In this document: piece after piece, positions 61,860 through 64,000 of the stretch
Layout: every line of letters starts with the position of its first letter
Position numbering within the stretch: position 1 is the first letter of the stretch
Position numbers and translations under genes: made by a program
The notes under the pieces: generated by a model
The model's input: the letters and a program-made list of their open reading frames with translations, nothing else
Database searches by the model: none
What the model was told of the DNA's origin: nothing
NCBI GenBank assembly: GCA_016708905.1
Contig: JADJEV010000002.1
Location: 62,001 to 126,000 of the forward strand
Source: Candidatus Methylophosphatis roskildensis
GTDB taxonomy: Bacteria > Pseudomonadota > Gammaproteobacteria > Burkholderiales > Rhodocyclaceae
Direction: 5' to 3'
Length of the DNA stretch: 64,000 nt

Positions 61860-63130
61860 TGGCCCGCAGACTCTACACCGCCGTGCTCTGGCTGCTGCTG
61901 CCGCTGATCCCGCTGCGCCTGTGGCTGCGCGGCCGGCGGCAGCCCGAGTACCGCCAGCACTGGCACGAACGCTTCGGCCGGTACACCCTGGCCGGTGGCG
62001 GTCGCACGATCTGGATTCACGCCGTCTCGGTCGGCGAAACCCGCGCCGCGCAGCCACTGGTGGCACGCCTTCTGGCAGCCTATCCGATGCACCGGATCGT
62101 CCTCACCCACATGACGCCGACCGGCCGCGCGACTGCCCGCGAACTCTTCGGCGGCCATGCCGATCGGGTTGCAAGCGTCTACCTTCCCTACGATTTTCTG
62201 TTCGCGGTGCGCCGCTTTGCCGACCATTTCGCACCCGATCTCGGCCTGATCATGGAAACCGAACTTTGGCCGAACCTGATTGCCGAATACGCGTCTCGCA
62301 AAGTGCCGCTGCTGCTGGTCAATGCTCGGCTGTCGGAGCGTTCCGCGCGCGGCTATCGTCGTCTGGGCGCACTCACGCGAGAAGCGTTCGGCAGGCTCAC
62401 AGCCGTCGGCGCGCAAACTCAGGCCGATGGGCAAAGGCTGCGAGCACTCGGCGCGACCGGCGTCGAAGTCACCGGCAATCTCAAGTTCGATATCGCGCCG
62501 GGCAGCGAGCAGCTTGCGCTGGGTGAAGCCTTGCGCGAGCACTGGGGCGCGCGCCCGGTGCTGCTGTGCGCGAGCACGCGCGAAGGCGAAGAAGCCCTAA
62601 TACTCGCTACGCTCGAGCGAGCCGGTGGCGACTTCCTCACCGTGATCGTGCCGCGCCACCCGCAACGCTTCGACGAAGTGGCGCGGTTGATCGTCGCCCG
62701 CGGTATCGCGATGCAGCGGCGCAGCGAAGATGCGGTGGTTCGTCCCGGGACGCGCGTCGTGCTCGGCGACAGCATGGGCGAACTGTTCGCCTACTACGCA
62801 GCCTCCGACGTCGCCTTCGTCGGTGGCAGCCTGCTGCCGCTCGGCGGGCAGAACCTTATCGAGCCCTGTGCCGTCGGCACGCCGGTGCTGATCGGCCCGC
62901 ACACGCACAACTTTCTCGAAGCCGCCGAGCAGGCCATTGCCGCCGGCGCGGCACGACGGGTGGCCGACGCCGACGCTTTGATCGCCGAAGCGCGCGCCCT
63001 GTTCGCCGACCCGGCCGCCCGCCGTGCCATGGGCGAGGCGGGCAGGCACTTCGCCACCACCCATTCGGGCGCGACCGAACGGACACTCGAGCTGATCGCG
63101 CGCAGCCTGCCCGGCCCGGACAAGAGTTAG
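61859..63130 (+). CDS. waaA: Kdo transferase
   Basis: A 423-residue inner-membrane-associated GT30 enzyme that transfers Kdo to lipid IVA. N-terminal helix, then WIHAVSVGETRAAQPLV with the catalytic glutamate, LIMETELWPNLIAEYASRKVPLLLVNARLS and VAFVGGSLLPLGGQNLIEPCAVGTPVLIGPHT. Full length. Confidence 0.96.
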   Translation: MARRLYTAVLWLLLPLIPLRLWLRGRRQPEYRQHWHERFGRYTLAGGGRTIWIHAVSVGETRAAQPLVARLLAAYPMHRIVLTHMTPTGRATARELFGGHADRVASVYLPYDFLFAVRRFADHFAPDLGLIMETELWPNLIAEYASRKVPLLLVNARLSERSARGYRRLGALTREAFGRLTAVGAQTQADGQRLRALGATGVEVTGNLKFDIAPGSEQLALGEALREHWGARPVLLCASTREGEEALILATLERAGGDFLTVIVPRHPQRFDEVARLIVARGIAMQRRSEDAVVRPGTRVVLGDSMGELFAYYAASDVAFVGGSLLPLGGQNLIEPCAVGTPVLIGPHTHNFLEAAEQAIAAGAARRVADADALIAEARALFADPAARRAMGEAGRHFATTHSGATERTLELIARSLPGPDKS

Positions 63131-63240
63131 TCTTGCGCCGAAGTCAATCTACCCCTTGACGCCACCCTCACCTGGGGCACACAGCGAAGCAGGCTGCCTG
63201 CTAGACTGCGCGGCCGGTCACCTGATGAACGCACAGCACG

Positions 63241-64000
63241 ATGTCACGCCGCCCCACCCTGAAACTCCCCGCCAAGCCACGCGCCGAAAAGACCCGCAGC
63301 GGTACCGTGCGGCCGAACGCACCGAGACCCAAGCGCACCGGCGGCGCACCGCAGCGCGTCGCCCGGCAACAGCCGAGCGCACAACCGGCAGCGCCCGAAG
63401 ACGATCGCCCGCCGCGTTCTGTGCGTCCTAGCGAGCCGGCGCGTGCACCGCGCACAAGCGAGTCGAAGCGCACCGCCGACCGGCCGCGCCGTCCATGGCC
63501 CGACCAGGCGCCGCGCAAGTCGCGGGATGATGCATGGCCGGACAAGCGCGCCCCGCGGACCTCGCAGCCTGCCCGTGCCCAGGATGACGGCCCGCCGCGG
63601 CCCGCAAGGCAGCCCCGCCCGAAAGCGCCATCCGGTGCGGCTTCCGGAGGTGGGCGCAGCGAAGCGCGCAGGTACACGGATCGTGCTGCGGACGAAACCC
63701 GCGGTTCGCGCACCGCGCCGCGAGCGGAGCGGAGCAGCGCCACGCGGACAAGCATCCCGAAGCGAACTGACACTCGGGGATACGACGGGAAAGCAGGCGA
63801 CAAGCCGCGCCACCCTCGACCACCCGAGACACGCAAGGATGCACGCGGACGGCCCGCCGCAGCGCGCGAGACGCTTCCCCCACGCAAGCCCTCGTCACCC
63901 GAGCTGCCGCGCCTATCCAAGCGCATGAGCGAACTCGGCTTGTGTTCGCGCCGCGAGGCCGACGAGTGGATCGAGAACGGCTGGGTCCGCGTCGACGGCA
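63241..64000 (+). CDS. RsuA/RluB-family pseudouridine synthase with long N-terminal extension (partial)
   Basis: The open frame starts with ATG at 63241 and runs to the end of the window without a stop. The first 223 or so residues are rich in Arg, Pro, Ala, Ser and Lys with no predicted fold. Then an S4 RNA-binding domain begins: LPRLSKRMSELGLCSRREAD and WIENGWVRVDG, as in RsuA/RluB/RluF-type rRNA pseudouridine synthases. The catalytic domain lies beyond the window. The shadow frames on the other strand are unsupported. Confidence 0.8.
   Translation, partial: MSRRPTLKLPAKPRAEKTRSGTVRPNAPRPKRTGGAPQRVARQQPSAQPAAPEDDRPPRSVRPSEPARAPRTSESKRTADRPRRPWPDQAPRKSRDDAWPDKRAPRTSQPARAQDDGPPRPARQPRPKAPSGAASGGGRSEARRYTDRAADETRGSRTAPRAERSSATRTSIPKRTDTRGYDGKAGDKPRHPRPPETRKDARGRPAAARETLPPRKPSSPELPRLSKRMSELGLCSRREADEWIENGWVRVDG

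Overview
The window is 64 kb of high-GC chromosomal DNA from a Gram-negative bacterium, most probably a betaproteobacterium of the Rhodocyclales type. The evidence is gene content and order: an aa3 cytochrome oxidase block with DUF2244, DUF2970, DUF2909 and the small assembly protein, an mpl / tlpA-like / aroQ / accBC / prmA / DUF3426 / tpx run, ornithine-lipid genes and LPS core genes. The genus cannot be fixed from the sequence alone. Nearly all space is coding. I see no tRNA, rRNA or CRISPR array.

Region 1 (1-11.7 kb) is housekeeping. It holds metG, an IS4-family insertion with an altered catalytic residue, tsaD, plsY, a 239-bp repeat with perfect 20-bp terminal inverted repeats, folB, ybaK, ogt, a TAXI-type TRAP transporter operon, and a DUF433/DUF5615 toxin-antitoxin-like pair.

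Region 2 (11.7-25.2 kb) is the most unusual part. A single minus-strand gene train has a plausible promoter at about 25.1 kb. It encodes four large c-type cytochromes with two CXXCH sites each (RoxA/di-haem peroxidase-like), two lipoproteins, a 917-residue TIR / NB-ARC / TPR protein (a bacterial NLR-like STAND protein), a small membrane protein and a paralogous pair of small secreted proteins. Most spacings are under 40 bp and several genes overlap. I know of no described system with this composition.

Region 3 (25.2-35.2 kb) is the complete aa3-type cytochrome c oxidase locus. DUF2244, coxB (fused to cytochrome c and an OmpA-like domain), coxA, a 44-residue assembly protein, ctaG, DUF2970 and coxC end at an intrinsic terminator. 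Separately, surf1, a SCO-like protein, ctaA, ctaB and sco form a second minus-strand operon. An FNR/Anr-type box lies upstream of the first operon.

Region 4 (35-47.4 kb) holds mpl, an unknown gene, a TlpA-like thioredoxin, aroQ, accB, accC, prmA, a DUF3426 protein, tpx, dgkA, a PfkB kinase, the second copy of the 239-bp repeat, and olsBA behind a possible Pho box. olsA runs 134 bp into the convergent apaH gene.

Region 5 (47.3-64 kb) is a surface polysaccharide cluster on the minus strand: nucleotide-sugar dehydratase/epimerase, initiating polyprenyl-phosphate transferase, glycosyltransferases, asparagine synthase-like protein, methyltransferases, MurJ-like flippase and UDP-glucuronate epimerase-like protein. 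It is divergent from waaC and waaA. The window ends inside an RsuA-family pseudouridine synthase gene with a long disordered N-terminal extension.
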